Assembly (NCBI RefSeq): GCF_015209585.1
Contig: NZ_JADEYR010000009.1
Location: 1 to 64,000 of the forward strand
DNA: 64,000 nucleotides
Source of the DNA: Brachybacterium epidermidis
GTDB taxonomy: Bacteria > Actinomycetota > Actinomycetes > Actinomycetales > Dermabacteraceae
Direction: 5' to 3'
Position 1 is the first letter of the stretch. Each line of letters opens with the position of its first letter. The notes beneath the pieces are model-generated. The model ran no database searches, had not been told where the DNA came from, and was given only the letters and a program-made list of their open reading frames with translations. Of the stretch, positions 19,432-29,312 are shown piece by piece. The translations under genes were made by a program, and so were the position numbers.

Positions 19432-19463
19432 CCGGGACCGCTGCTGGACTAGGCTCTGAGGAC

Positions 19464-20219
19464 ATGAACGAGAACGTGAGCACGGGCACCGGCGCCGCCG
19501 ATGGTGACATCGCCTTCCGGTCCGACATGACCGTCCAGCTGGTGAAGTCCGCGGCGCAGGACGGTGACGTCGTCTTCGCCGCCCGGGTCTCCACCCAGGG
19601 GGAGCAGACCGTCGCCATCGCCGGGGAGGAGGCCTCCACCCGGGACCGCGGCCTGATCCGCTACCTGATGCGGGACCGTCACGGCAGCCCCTTCGAGCAC
19701 AACAGCTTCACGTTCTACGTCGAGGCGCCGATCTTCGTGTTCCGGGAGTTCATGCGGCACCGCATCGCCTCCTACAACGAGGAGTCCGGCCGCTACCGCG
19801 AGATGCGGCCCGTGTTCTACGTGCCCTCGCGCGAGCGCAACCTGATCCAGGTGGGCAAGCCCGGCGCCTACGTGTTCGAGCCCGGCACCGCCGAGCAGCA
19901 CGAGCTGGTCGAGGAGTCCGTGCGCAACGAGTCCACCTCCGCCTACCGCTCCTACCAGCGGATGCTGCAGGCCGGCGTGGCCCGCGAGGTGGCCCGCACG
20001 GTGCTGCCGCTGAACCTGTACTCCTCGATGTACACCACCATGAACGCCCGCGCGCTGATGAACTTCCTCAGCCTGCGCACGAAGAAGGACAACGCCGCCT
20101 TCCCCTCGTTCCCGCAGCGCGAGATCGAGATGGTCGCCGAGCTGATGGAGGAGCACTTCCGCCAGGCGATGCCGCTCACCCACGCCGCTTTCGAGGACGG
20201 CGGGCGCATCGCCCCGTGA
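19464..20219 (+). CDS. thyX: Flavin-dependent thymidylate synthase ThyX
   Basis: Makes dTMP from dUMP using FAD, NADPH and methylene-tetrahydrofolate. The diagnostic RHRxxSxNExSxRY motif is present as RHRIASYNEESGRY near residue 98. The product has 251 residues from ATG 19464. That start is preceded by TAGGCT at 19450-19455 (a -10 suited to a leaderless or near-leaderless transcript) and by GAGGAC. A GTG at 19428 overlapping the asnB stop would add 12 residues without family similarity. dapA follows 25 bases later. Confidence 0.93.
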   Translation: MNENVSTGTGAADGDIAFRSDMTVQLVKSAAQDGDVVFAARVSTQGEQTVAIAGEEASTRDRGLIRYLMRDRHGSPFEHNSFTFYVEAPIFVFREFMRHRIASYNEESGRYREMRPVFYVPSRERNLIQVGKPGAYVFEPGTAEQHELVEESVRNESTSAYRSYQRMLQAGVAREVARTVLPLNLYSSMYTTMNARALMNFLSLRTKKDNAAFPSFPQREIEMVAELMEEHFRQAMPLTHAAFEDGGRIAP

Positions 20220-20244
20220 ACCGCACACACTCCGGGAGGAGACC

Positions 20245-21183
20245 ATGACCCAGCACACCCGCCGCGCGCGACCCTTCGGGGCGGTGGGGACCGCGATGGT
20301 CACCCCGCTCACCGAGGACGCCTCCGGCGTCGACCTGGACGCCGCCCAGCGCCTCGCCGCCCACGTCGTGGAGCACGGCAACGACATGATCGTCGTCTCC
20401 GGCACCACCGGTGAGGCGCCCACCCTCAGCGACGGCGAGAAGATCGACCTGGCCCGCGCCGTCCGCGAGGCCGTGGGCCCCGAGGTGACGATCCTGGCCG
20501 GGGTGGGCACGTACGACACCGCCCACTCGGTCCACCTGGCCCGTGCCCACGCCGAGCTCGAGATCGACGGCCTGCTGGTGGTCACCCCCTACTACTCCAA
20601 GCCCAGCCAGGCCGGCATCATCCAGCACACCCGTGCCATCGCCGATGCCACCGATCTGCCGGTGATGCTGTACGACATCCCCGGCCGCGCCGGGGTGCCG
20701 CTCACCCTCGAGACGCTGCTGCGCCTGGGTGAGCACGAGCGGATCCTCGCGGTCAAGGACGCCAAGGCGGATCTGCAGCAGGCCACCGTGGTGATGGAGC
20801 GCTCGGGCCTGGCCTACTACTCCGGCGAGGACGCACTGAACCTGCCCTGGCTGGCCATCGGCGCCTCCGGCATGGTCTCGGTGGTCTCCCAGGTGGCCGG
20901 CGACCTCGAGAAGCGCCTGGTGGACGCTGTGGACCGCTCCGACCTGGCCGCCGCCCGCGAGGCCCACCAGCTGCTCGCCCCCCTGGTGGAGGCGATCATG
21001 ACCCACATGCCCGGCGCGGTCGCCGCGAAGACCGCCCTCGCCCTGCAGGGCGTGCTTCCCCACGCCACCATGCGCGGCCCCCTGCTGGCGGCCGATGACG
21101 ACCAGACCCGTGCCCTGGCCGCCGCCCTCGAGGCCGCCACCGGCATCCCGCCGCTCGACCCCTCCCGGAGGCCCTCCGCATGA
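20245..21183 (+). CDS. dapA: 4-hydroxy-tetrahydrodipicolinate synthase DapA
   Basis: First committed enzyme of the DAP/lysine branch, condensing pyruvate with aspartate semialdehyde. The TIM-barrel marks are VSGTTGEAPTLSDGEK, VTPYYSKPSQ with the catalytic Tyr, LYDIPGRAGV, and the Schiff-base Lys171 in ILAVKDAKAD. The product has 312 residues; ATG 20245 follows GGGAGGAGACC. Its TGA overlaps the rnj ATG (ATGA). The dapA-rnj pairing is a standard actinobacterial arrangement. Confidence 0.95.
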   Translation: MTQHTRRARPFGAVGTAMVTPLTEDASGVDLDAAQRLAAHVVEHGNDMIVVSGTTGEAPTLSDGEKIDLARAVREAVGPEVTILAGVGTYDTAHSVHLARAHAELEIDGLLVVTPYYSKPSQAGIIQHTRAIADATDLPVMLYDIPGRAGVPLTLETLLRLGEHERILAVKDAKADLQQATVVMERSGLAYYSGEDALNLPWLAIGASGMVSVVSQVAGDLEKRLVDAVDRSDLAAAREAHQLLAPLVEAIMTHMPGAVAAKTALALQGVLPHATMRGPLLAADDDQTRALAAALEAATGIPPLDPSRRPSA

Positions 21184-22874
21184 CCACCGCATTCACCGAC
21201 CGTCTGAACCAGCCTCCGAAGCTGCGCAGGGACACCTTGCGCATCATCCCGCTGGGCGGGCTGGGGGACGTGGGCCGCAACATGGCGGTGCTCGAGTTCG
21301 AGGGACGCCTGCTGATCATCGACTGCGGCGTGCTCTTCCCCGAGGACGCCCAGCCCGGTGTGGACCTGATCCTGCCGGACTTCGACCAGATCCGCGACCG
21401 GCTCGACGACGTCGCCGCGATCGTGCTCACCCACGGCCACGAGGACCACATCGGCGCCGTCCCCTACCTGCTGCGCCTCAAGCCCGACATCCCCCTGGTG
21501 GGCAGCCAGCTCACCCTGGCCTTCGTCGAGGCCAAGCTGCGGGAGCACCGCATCACTCCCTACACCCTCGCCGTGAAGGAGGGGCAGAAGGAGTCCTTCG
21601 GCCCCTTCGACTGCGAGTTCGTGGCGGTGAACCACTCCATCCCCGACGCCCTCGCGGTGCACGTGAGCACCCCGGCCGGCACCGTGCTGCACACCGGTGA
21701 CTTCAAGATGGACCAGCTGCCGCTGGACGGCCGCATCACTGACCTGCGGGCCTTCGCGCGCCTGGGCGAGCAGGGCGTGGACCTGTTCATGGTGGACTCC
21801 ACCAACGCCGAGGTGCCCGGCTTCACGGTGGGCGAGCAGGAGATCGGCCCCACGCTGAACTCGATCTTCGCCCGCGCGCGGCAGAAGATCGTGGTGGCCT
21901 CCTTCTCCAGTCACGTGCACCGCGTCCAGCAGGTGCTGGACGCCGCCGCGACGCACGGCCGCAAGGTGGCCTTCGTGGGCCGGTCCATGGTGCGCAACAT
22001 GGGCATCGCCGCCGAGATGGGCTACCTGCACGTGCCCGACGAGATCCTGGTGGACGTCAAGCGGATCGACGACCTGCCCGATGAGCAGGTGGTGCTGATG
22101 TGCACCGGCAGCCAGGGCGAGCCGATGGCCGCGCTGGGACGCATCGCCAACCGGGACCATCGCGTCAGCGTGGGCCCCGGTGACGTGGTCATCCTGGCCT
22201 CCTCCCTGATCCCCGGCAACGAGCACGCCGTGTTCCGCGTGGTCAACGGTCTGATGGCGCTGGGAGCCGAGGTGGTCCACAAGGGCAACGCGAAGGTGCA
22301 CACCTCCGGCCACGCCAGCGCCGGCGAGCTGCTGTACTGCTACAACATCGTGCGGCCCAAGAACGTGATGCCCATCCACGGCGAGGTGCGCCACCTGATC
22401 GCCAACGGCCGCGTCGCCGAGGCCACCGGCATCCCTGAGAAGAACGTGGTGCTCGCCAAGGACGGCCACGTCGTAGACCTCAAGGACGGCGTGGCGAAGG
22501 TCGTGGGGGAGGTCCCCAACGGCTACGTGTACGTCGACGGTTCCAGCGTGGGCGCGATCTCCGAGGCGGATCTGAAGGACCGCCGGATCCTGGGCGACGA
22601 GGGCTTCATCTCCCTGTTCGCCGTGGTCAACTCCGAGACCGGCGCCCTCATTGCGGGACCCGAGATCCACGCCCGGGGCGTGGCCGAGGACGACGAGGTG
22701 TTCGAGAGGATCCGGCCCGAGATCATCAAGGCGCTCGAGCAGGCCGTGGCCGATCAGTCCAACCGCCGCGACACCCACCAGCTGCAGCAGGTGATGCGCC
22801 GCGTGATCGGCCGCTACGTGTCCCAGCGCCTGCGTCGCCGCCCCATGATCATCCCCATCGTGATCGAGGCCTGA
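21180..22874 (+). CDS. rnj: Ribonuclease J
   Basis: Metallo-beta-lactamase/beta-CASP nuclease with 5'-3' exonuclease and endonuclease activity in mRNA decay and rRNA maturation. The zinc-binding motif is LTHGHEDHIGAVPYL near residue 80; further metal ligands are in HTGDFKMD and the beta-CASP segments SFSSHVHRVQQ and THTSGHAS-like HTSGHASAGEL. The 564 residues include the C-terminal tetramerisation region. Translation is coupled to dapA through ATGA. Confidence 0.95.
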   Translation: MTTAFTDRLNQPPKLRRDTLRIIPLGGLGDVGRNMAVLEFEGRLLIIDCGVLFPEDAQPGVDLILPDFDQIRDRLDDVAAIVLTHGHEDHIGAVPYLLRLKPDIPLVGSQLTLAFVEAKLREHRITPYTLAVKEGQKESFGPFDCEFVAVNHSIPDALAVHVSTPAGTVLHTGDFKMDQLPLDGRITDLRAFARLGEQGVDLFMVDSTNAEVPGFTVGEQEIGPTLNSIFARARQKIVVASFSSHVHRVQQVLDAAATHGRKVAFVGRSMVRNMGIAAEMGYLHVPDEILVDVKRIDDLPDEQVVLMCTGSQGEPMAALGRIANRDHRVSVGPGDVVILASSLIPGNEHAVFRVVNGLMALGAEVVHKGNAKVHTSGHASAGELLYCYNIVRPKNVMPIHGEVRHLIANGRVAEATGIPEKNVVLAKDGHVVDLKDGVAKVVGEVPNGYVYVDGSSVGAISEADLKDRRILGDEGFISLFAVVNSETGALIAGPEIHARGVAEDDEVFERIRPEIIKALEQAVADQSNRRDTHQLQQVMRRVIGRYVSQRLRRRPMIIPIVIEA

Positions 22875-22944
22875 GACCCGCTCCTGCCTGCGCCGGGAGC
22901 TCGCCCCACCCGTGTCGCACCGTGCCCCGGGACCCGGGCCGTGA

Positions 22945-23010
22945 CACGCCCGCGGGCGTGATCCTCGCCCCGCTGCCGCGAAAGTCCCCGGCCCGCTTCC
23001 CGGGCCGGGG
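22945..23010 (+). terminator. Paired GC-rich hairpins after RNase J
   Basis: The 162-bp gap to ftsK contains a perfect 16-bp palindrome (CACGCCCGCGGGCGTG at 22945-22960). A second hairpin at 22986-23010 has a 10-bp stem (CCCCGGCCCG) and a 5-nt loop. Together they probably end the dapA-rnj transcript just upstream of the ftsK promoter. Confidence 0.6.
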
Positions 23011-23023
23011 AGGGCCCACGCGG

Positions 23024-23029
23024 TAGATT
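23024..23029 (+). promoter_or_regulatory. -10 element of a leaderless ftsK promoter
   Basis: TAGATT is followed by 7 bases and then the ATG at 23037, so transcription should start at or one base before the start codon. There is no Shine-Dalgarno before that ATG. This placement selects ATG 23037 over the in-frame TTG at 23028, which would overlap the hexamer. Confidence 0.6.
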
Positions 23030-23036
23030 GACATCC

Positions 23037-26017
23037 ATGGCGACACGTACGTCTTCCCCCGCACGTGCGTCGAAAGGCTCCTCCCGGACCTCCGCGTCCG
23101 GGACCTCGCGCACCAAGGGTGCCGCGAGCAGTGACCCGTCGGCGCTTCCGCTGCCGGTGCGCGCAGCCCGCTCCGGCTACCTCTCCCTGTCCCGTATGGT
23201 GGGCGGCTTCGTCCGCTCCATCGGGGTGCAGCGGTGGGAGGTGGTCCCGGAGCAGCGCCGCGACGGCTACGCCCTGTTCCTGATGCTGCTGGCCGTGCTG
23301 GTGGCCGTGGTGGAGTGGTGGCAGGCATCCGGCCCGGTGCTGGGCGCCGTCCACACCGTGGTGGCCGGGACCTTCGGGATCTCCTCCGTGGTGATCCCGC
23401 TGCTGCTGGCCGGCTGGTCGCTGCGCATGTTCCGTCGACCGGACCAGGTGCGCGCCAACTCCCGCATCGCGATCGGGATCGCGATCCTGCTCACCGCGAT
23501 CTCCGCGATCGCGTCGGTCTCCGCCCGCCTGCCCGCCCCGGCCGATGGCATCGCCGCCCTGGCCCGCGGAGGCGGCGTGCTGGGCTACCTCGCCGCCGCA
23601 CCGCTGGAGGCCCTGCTGCCCTCGGTCGCGGTGATCGTGATCCACTCCCTGCTGATCGCCTTCGGCGTGCTGGTGCTCACCGCCACGCCCGTGGAGTCGA
23701 TCCCCTCGCGGGTGCGCCACGTGTACGACGCGATGGTGGGCCGCAGCGAGGAGGAGGACGCCGAGCGCCTGGCCTTCGGCCTGCGCCCCCGCCGCCCGGA
23801 CCCGGCCCTGCACGAGCAGGAGACCGAAGCCCAGCCTGCCGGTCGCCCGCGCCGCCGCAGCCGCCGCGAGAAGGAGCAGGCCCAGCAGGCGGAGGCCGCC
23901 GGTCGCGACCACGACGACTTCGGCTACGCCGGCGACGAGGCCTTCGACACGCCCGTCGGCGACGGGCAGGCAGCGCCCCGTCGCCGTGGCTCCGCGCGCG
24001 CACCGAAGGGGGAGCGCCGCGACGCCACCGAGGTGTTCGACGTCGTCGAGGACGAGAACCAGCGCGCCAAGACCTTCCCCGCCGGTCCCGCTGCCACCAG
24101 GGCCGAGCGCACCGGCGCGGCCGCTGCCGCGAACGGGGCGGGCGAGAAGCCAGCAGGCGCCACGCGACCGGAGAAGACGGCCAAGAAGAGCGGTGCCGAC
24201 GGCGAGGCCGCAGGCCCCAGCACCAAGGCCGAGCTGGCGCCCCCGCCCATGGGGGACCTGCCGCGCGCCGGGGAGCAGCTGGAGCTGGCCGGGGACGTGG
24301 TCTACACCCTGCCGGACTCCTCCTTCCTGCTGGAGGGCCCGCCCCACAAGACCCGCTCCGAGGCCAACGACCGCGTGGTCGAGGCCCTGGGCGAGGTGTT
24401 CGAGCAGTTCAACGTCAACGCCGAGGTGGTGGGCTTCTCCCGCGGCCCCACGGTGACCCGCTACGAGGTGGAGCTGGCCCCCGGCACCAAGGTCGAGAAG
24501 GTCACGGCCCTGGACAAGAACATCTCCTACGCCGTCGCCAGCGCCGACGTCCGCATCCTCTCGCCGATCCCCGGCAAGAAGGCCATCGGCATCGAGATCC
24601 CCAACACCGACCGCGAGACGGTCGCCCTGGGCGACGTGCTGCGCTCCGCCGTGGCCCGCCGCAACGAGCACCCCATGGTGATGGGCGTGGGCAAGGACGT
24701 CGAGGGCGGCTACGTGGTCGCCAATCTCGCCAAGATGCCCCACATGCTGGTCGCAGGCGCCACCGGCGCCGGCAAGTCCAGCTTCGTCAACTCCATGATC
24801 ACCTCGATCCTGATGCGCGCCACCCCCGAGGAGGTGCGCATGGTGCTGGTCGATCCCAAGCGCGTCGAGCTCACCATCTACGAGGGCATCCCGCACCTGA
24901 TCACCCCGATCATCACCAACCCGAAGAAGGCCGCCGAGGCCCTCGAATGGGTCGTCAAGGAGATGGACGCCCGCTACGACGACCTCGCAGCGTTCGGCTT
25001 CAAGCACATCGACGACTTCAACAAGGCCGTGCGCGCCGGCGAGGTGACCGCGCCCCCGGGCAGCGAGCGCAGGATCGCCCCCTACCCGTACCTGCTGGTC
25101 GTGGTCGACGAGCTGGCGGACCTGATGATGGTCGCCCCCCGTGACGTGGAGGCCTCCATCCAGCGCATCACCCAGCTGGCCCGCGCGGCCGGCATCCACC
25201 TGGTGCTGGCCACCCAGCGTCCCAGCGTCGACGTGGTCACCGGCATCATCAAGGCCAACGTCCCCAGCCGCCTCGCCTTCGCCACCTCCTCGCTTCAGGA
25301 CTCCCGGGTGATCCTGGACGCCGTCGGCGCGGAGAAGCTGATCGGTCAGGGCGACGCCCTGTTCCACCCGATGGGCAAGGCCAAGCCGATGCGCGTGCAG
25401 GGCGCCTGGGTCAACGAGTCGGAGATCCACAAGGTCGTCGACCACGTGAAGACCCAGATGAAGCCCTCCTACCGCGAGGACGTCACCGTCGCCGCCGCCA
25501 AGAAGCAGATCGACGACGACATCGGGGACGATCTCGACGTCCTGCTGCAGGCGGCCGAGCTGGTGGTCACCACCCAGTTCGGCTCCACCTCCATGCTGCA
25601 GCGCAAGCTGCGGGTGGGCTTCGCCAAGGCCGGCCGTCTGATGGACCTGCTGGAGTCGCGGGAGATCGTGGGCCCCTCCGAGGGCTCCAAGGCCCGCGAC
25701 GTGCTGGTGCACCCCGACGACCTGGCCGGTGCCATCGCCCGCATCCGCGGGGAGGACGAGCCCGCCGGCGCTGGCCCCAGCGATGCGGCCGCCGAGGCCT
25801 ACGACGAGGGCGCGGTGGACGTCGAGGGGGAGGCCGCCGGCGAGCGCGGGACCGGCAGCTCGCACGGTGGCCCGGACGGCAGCGGGGACGACGACGCGGG
25901 CGATGACCGCTACGGCAGTGATCCGCTGGCCGACGACGGCACCGAACCCGCCACCGACTACTACGACCGGGACGACACGGAGGACGGGAGGACGCATGGA
26001 GCCTCACCGGCCGCTGA
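23037..26017 (+). CDS. ftsK: DNA translocase FtsK
   Basis: Septal DNA pump that clears chromosome ends during division. The N-terminus has four predicted membrane segments within residues about 75-220, then a long charged Ala/Glu/Arg linker. The RecA-like motor has Walker A GATGAGKSSF and Walker B YLLVVVDELADLMM. A winged-helix gamma domain follows (LQAAELVVTTQFGSTSMLQRKLRVGFAKAGRLMDLLE). As printed there is no stop before the end of pgsA at 26696, giving one 1222-codon frame. Adding one G to the GGG at 25986-25988 gives the ending EDAWSLTGR and a TGA at 26015-26017 (about 993 residues), which I prefer. The alternative is a true FtsK-PgsA fusion. Confidence 0.88.
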
Positions 26018-26087
26018 CCCCGCCCGCCCCGCCGGCCCCGCCCCGGTCGTTCTCTCCGCCGCGCCCGCACCGATCACAGGAGCCCCG

Positions 26088-26696
26088 ATGACCGCGCCCT
26101 CCGCACCCCCTGCACGGCCCGTCCCGCTGTGGAACATCGCCAACATCCTCACCATGGTGCGCATGGTGATGGTGCCGGTGCTCGTGGTGCTGGCCGTGAT
26201 CCACCCCGACTCCGTGGGCGGTCGGATCCTGGTCACCGTTGTGTTCCTGCTCGCGATGCTGACCGACCTGGCCGACGGCCACCTGGCTCGCTCCCGGGGC
26301 CTGATCACCGACTTCGGCAAGATCATGGACCCCATCGCCGACAAGGCCATGACCGGTGCCGCCCTGATCATGCTCTCGGTGTGGGAGTACGTGCCGTGGT
26401 GGATGACCGTGCTGATCCTGGTGCGGGAGTTCGGCATCACGATCATGCGGTTCACGATCCTGAAGTACGGGGCGCTGCCGGCCAACTGGGCCGGGAAGGC
26501 CAAGACCGTGGTGCAGACCATCGCGATCACCTTCTGCCTGATGCCCTTCGAGCTGTGGTGGGGGCCCGCTCGCTGGATCGGCCTGGCTCTGGTGCTGCTG
26601 GCCGTGGTGCTCACCGTGTGGTCGGGTCTGGTGAACCTCAAGGACGGCCTGCGGCTGCGCCGTGAGGCCCTGGCCGCCCCCGATGCCCGCCCCTGA
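26088..26696 (+). CDS. pgsA: CDP-diacylglycerol-glycerol-3-phosphate 3-phosphatidyltransferase PgsA
   Basis: Membrane enzyme that makes phosphatidylglycerol phosphate. The 202-residue product has the CDP-alcohol phosphatidyltransferase core: NIANILTMVRMVMVP at the start, then DLADGHLARSRG...GKIMDPIADKA, the DG(x)2AR(x)8G(x)3D(x)3D signature with all acidic ligands, and further helices. ATG 26088 has its own AGGAG at 26078-26082, 5 bases away, so it can be translated independently even though no stop separates it from the ftsK frame in this sequence. The order ftsK-pgsA-cinA-clgR is standard in actinobacteria. Confidence 0.92.
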   Translation: MTAPSAPPARPVPLWNIANILTMVRMVMVPVLVVLAVIHPDSVGGRILVTVVFLLAMLTDLADGHLARSRGLITDFGKIMDPIADKAMTGAALIMLSVWEYVPWWMTVLILVREFGITIMRFTILKYGALPANWAGKAKTVVQTIAITFCLMPFELWWGPARWIGLALVLLAVVLTVWSGLVNLKDGLRLRREALAAPDARP

Positions 26697-26709
26697 GCGG
26701 ACTTCCGCC

Positions 26710-27204
26710 ATGGATCGCATCGCCCCGCGGACGGACCCGGCTCGGGTGATCGCCGCGGCCGTCGAGCGCGGGCTGTCGATCGCGACGGCCGAGTCGCTCA
26801 CCGCCGGCGCACTGGTCGCACGGCTGGTGGACGTCCCCGGCTCCAGCGCCGCGATCGCCGGGGGAGCGGCCTGCTACTCCTACCAGGCCAAGACCCGGGT
26901 GCTCGGCGTGGACGCCGGCCTGCTGGAGCGCGAGGGCGCGGTCAGTTCCGAGGTGGCACGTCGGATGGCCGCCGGGGCCCGTGCCCTGTACGCGGCCGAC
27001 GTCGCCATCGCCACCACCGGCGTGGCCGGACCTGGACCGGACGAGCGGGCAGTGCCCGCAGGGACCGTGTTCCTGGCGGTCGACCGTGATGACGCTGATC
27101 CCGTGGTGGAGGAGCTCCATCTGCCCGGCGACCGGGCCGCTGTGCGCACCGCCACGGTGGACGCCGCGCTGACGCTGCTGCTGCACTGCCTGACCAGGCG
27201 GTGA
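26710..27204 (+). CDS. cinA: CinA C-terminal-type nicotinamide-nucleotide amidohydrolase
   Basis: A 164-residue stand-alone CinA-C domain (PncC type), which deamidates nicotinamide mononucleotide in pyridine nucleotide salvage. Conserved segments are ATAESLTAGALVARL, GGAACYSYQAKTRVLGV and TTGVAGPGP. The N-terminal MoCF domain of long CinA proteins is absent, as in other actinobacteria. ATG 26710 starts 13 bases after the pgsA stop; ATG 26683, overlapping pgsA, would add nine residues without similarity. Confidence 0.88.
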   Translation: MDRIAPRTDPARVIAAAVERGLSIATAESLTAGALVARLVDVPGSSAAIAGGAACYSYQAKTRVLGVDAGLLEREGAVSSEVARRMAAGARALYAADVAIATTGVAGPGPDERAVPAGTVFLAVDRDDADPVVEELHLPGDRAAVRTATVDAALTLLLHCLTRR

Positions 27205-27295
27205 CCAGCTCGCTCACACGTGCCGCAGGGACGCGTCGGGAGGCGAACGCTGCGAGCACGTCCACAATTCCCAGTCGCCCCGAGACCACGCCCAC

Positions 27296-27301
27296 TACAA
27301 T
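27296..27301 (+). promoter_or_regulatory. -10 hexamer upstream of clgR
   Basis: TACAAT is one substitution from the sigma-A consensus, about 105 bases before clgR in the 207-bp cinA-clgR gap. No good -35 was found 16-18 bases upstream. ClgR often activates its own gene, but I could not identify a convincing ClgR box. Confidence 0.4.
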
Positions 27302-27411
27302 CGGGGAACACTTGCGCGGGTGGGGACGTTGTACCCGGCACGATGAACCCCACGTTCCGCGCCCATGCAGCGCACCACGCACAGCACCACCAGAGGAAGG
27401 GAGGCAGCGCC

Positions 27412-27717
27412 ATGGCACTGTTCCGCCACGAGCTCGGTGACGTCCTGCGGGATGCACGCCGCTCCCAGGGCCGCACCCTGCGCCAGGTGTCCTCCGATGC
27501 CCGCGTCTCCCTCGGCTACCTCAGCGAGATCGAGCGGGGCCAGAAGGAGGCCTCCAGTGAGCTGCTGGTCTCCGTCACCGACGCTCTCGGGCTCCCGCTG
27601 TCCTTCGTCCTGCGGGAGGTCTCCGACCGCATCGCGGTCGCCGAGGGCGTCTGCGTCCCGGACACCGTCCCCGATGAGCTCACCGATGCCGCCGGCCCCT
27701 TGGTCGGCGCCCGCTGA
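27412..27717 (+). CDS. clgR: XRE-family regulator ClgR
   Basis: A 101-residue helix-turn-helix transcription factor. The pattern [20 protein letters not shown], then [22 protein letters not shown] and [10 protein letters not shown] is characteristic of ClgR, the actinobacterial activator of clp protease and, in some species, DNA-repair genes. The HTH covers about residues 13-66. ATG 27412 follows GGAAGGGAGG. DUF3046 starts one base after its stop, and recA is the next operon, the usual neighbourhood for ClgR. Confidence 0.9.
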   Translation: MALFRHELGDVLRDARRSQGRTLRQVSSDARVSLGYLSEIERGQKEASSELLVSVTDALGLPLSFVLREVSDRIAVAEGVCVPDTVPDELTDAAGPLVGAR

Positions 27718-27718
27718 C

Positions 27719-27940
27719 GTGCGGCGCAGCGAGTTCGGCGAACTGGCCGACCACGTCTTCGGGCCTGCCCTGGCCCGCACCTACACCCGCGATCTGGTCC
27801 TCGAACCGATGGGCGGGCGCACCGCCGAACAGGCCCTCGATGAGGGCCTGCCGGTGCGTGCCGTCTGGACGGCCCTGTGCGATGCGATGGACGTGCCGGA
27901 ATCGGACCGCTGGGAGATCCCCCCGCATCTGCGGCGCTGA
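27719..27940 (+). CDS. DUF3046 family protein
   Basis: A 73-residue protein matching the small actinobacterial DUF3046 family: RRSEFGELADHVFGPALARTY, LEPMGGRTAEQALDEG and VRAVWTALCDAMDVPESDRW. The function is unknown. The family is nearly always encoded between clgR and recA, as here. GTG 27719 lies directly after the clgR stop with a 1-base gap, so translation is coupled. No membrane segment or signal peptide is visible. Confidence 0.8.
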   Translation: MRRSEFGELADHVFGPALARTYTRDLVLEPMGGRTAEQALDEGLPVRAVWTALCDAMDVPESDRWEIPPHLRR

Positions 27941-28033
27941 CCGCGCCCTCGGGCACGGTGCCGGATGTCGGCGCGACACGCCGAGGATCCTCAGTGCGAC
28001 ACGGCGGGGAACCGACCACGCGACACGCTGATT

Positions 28034-28056
28034 TCGAACGCGTGTTCGGGTACAGT
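28034..28056 (+). promoter_or_regulatory. LexA operator (SOS box) and -10 of recA
   Basis: TCGAAC-GCGT-GTTCGG at 28034-28049 matches the Gram-positive SOS box TCGAAC(N4)GTTCGA with one change. TACAGT, a good -10 hexamer, starts two bases later at 28051, so bound LexA would cover the core promoter. The leader to recA is about 150 bases. TAGTGT at 28152-28157 could be a second, LexA-independent -10. Confidence 0.82.
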
Positions 28057-28208
28057 GATCCGCGACGGACACCCCGATCACGATGTTCCTCCCCAACGCT
28101 CGTCCTTCCACAGCTCGGGCGGGGCCGCATCGTTCGTCGGAGCCCCCGCCTAGTGTGGCCGCACGGTCAGCACGCCGGCACCCCGGCCCTCTGGAAGGAA
28201 ATCCTCAT

Positions 28209-29309
28209 ATGCCCGCAGCGAAGAACGCCCCGAAGGACCGCTCGTCCTCCCTCGACGCCGCGCTCGCGCAGATCGACCGCCAGTTCGGCAAGGGCTCGAT
28301 CATGCGCCTCGGTGACGACACCCGCCCCCCGGTCGAGGTGATCCCCACCGGCTCGGTCGCCCTCGATGCCGCGCTCGGCATCGGCGGTCTGCCCCGCGGG
28401 CGCATCGTGGAGATCTACGGCCCGGAGTCCTCCGGCAAGACCACCGTCGCTCTCCACGCCGTGGCCAACGCCCAGCGCAACGGCGGCATCGCCGCCTTCA
28501 TCGACGCTGAGCACGCGATGGATCCCGAGTACGCCAAGAAGCTCGGGGTGGACACCGACGCACTGCTGGTCTCCCAGCCGGACACCGGTGAGCAGGCCCT
28601 GGAGATCACCGACATGCTGGTGCGCTCCGGCGCGCTGGACGTCATCGTCATCGACTCGGTGGCCGCCCTGGTCCCCAAGGCGGAGATCGAGGGTGAGATG
28701 GGTGACTCCCACGTAGGTCTCCAGGCCCGCCTGATGTCCCAGGCGCTGCGCAAGCTGGCAGGTGCGCTGTCCTCCACCAACACCACCGCCATCTTCATCA
28801 ACCAGCTGCGCGAGAAGATCGGCGTGTTCTTCGGCAGCCCGGAGACCACCACCGGCGGCAAGGCCCTCAAGTTCTACGCCTCGGTGCGGATGGACATCCG
28901 CCGCATCGAGACCCTCAAGGCCGGGACGGACTCCGTGGGCAACCGCACCCGCGTCAAGGTCGTGAAGAACAAGATGGCCCCGCCGTTCAAGCAGGCCGAG
29001 TTCGACATCCTCTACGGGCAGGGCATCTCCCGCGAGGGCAGCCTGATCGATCTCGGCGTGGAGCACGGCATCGTGCGCAAGTCCGGTGCCTGGTTCACCT
29101 ACGAGGGCGACCAGCTGGGCCAGGGCAAGGAGAACTCCCGGCAGTTCCTCAAGGACAACCCCGATCTGGCCGCCGAGATCGAGGACAAGATCCTGCGCGC
29201 CCTCGGCGTGGGCCCCTACGCCGAGAAGTCCGGTGATGCCGGTGCCGAGCCGGATGACGCCCTCGCGCAGGACGAGTTCCTCGACGAGGACGTCCCGGCC
29301 ACCATCTGA
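28209..29309 (+). CDS. recA: Recombinase RecA
   Basis: ATP-dependent strand-exchange protein and co-protease for LexA self-cleavage. The 366 residues show Walker [10 protein letters not shown], the N-terminal motif [40 protein letters not shown] (Walker B, then L1) and [28 protein letters not shown] loop L2 sequence. The tail is acidic. ATG 28209 has GGAAGGA at 28193-28199. It is SOS-controlled by the upstream operator and is followed 3 bases later by recX. Confidence 0.97.
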   Translation: MPAAKNAPKDRSSSLDAALAQIDRQFGKGSIMRLGDDTRPPVEVIPTGSVALDAALGIGGLPRGRIVEIYGPESSGKTTVALHAVANAQRNGGIAAFIDAEHAMDPEYAKKLGVDTDALLVSQPDTGEQALEITDMLVRSGALDVIVIDSVAALVPKAEIEGEMGDSHVGLQARLMSQALRKLAGALSSTNTTAIFINQLREKIGVFFGSPETTTGGKALKFYASVRMDIRRIETLKAGTDSVGNRTRVKVVKNKMAPPFKQAEFDILYGQGISREGSLIDLGVEHGIVRKSGAWFTYEGDQLGQGKENSRQFLKDNPDLAAEIEDKILRALGVGPYAEKSGDAGAEPDDALAQDEFLDEDVPATI

Positions 29310-29312
29310 TCC

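Noticed and set aside
20817-25997. A 1726-codon uninterrupted frame on the minus strand opposite dapA, rnj and ftsK
   Set aside because: It is antisense to three strongly supported genes, has a Val/Gly/His/Leu-rich composition typical of the mirror frame of GC3-biased genes, and shows no domain. Long antisense frames are expected at this GC content.
26088-26100. ATGA overlap in which TGA at 26089 ends an alternative ftsK frame
   Set aside because: Reaching that frame needs two missing bases or one extra one in ftsK, and ATGACC is a common gene start by chance. One missing G ending at 26017 is simpler.
27205-28208. Possible ClgR or second SOS operators around clgR and DUF3046
   Set aside because: No site close to the ClgR consensus was found, and only one convincing LexA box (28034-28049) is present, before recA.
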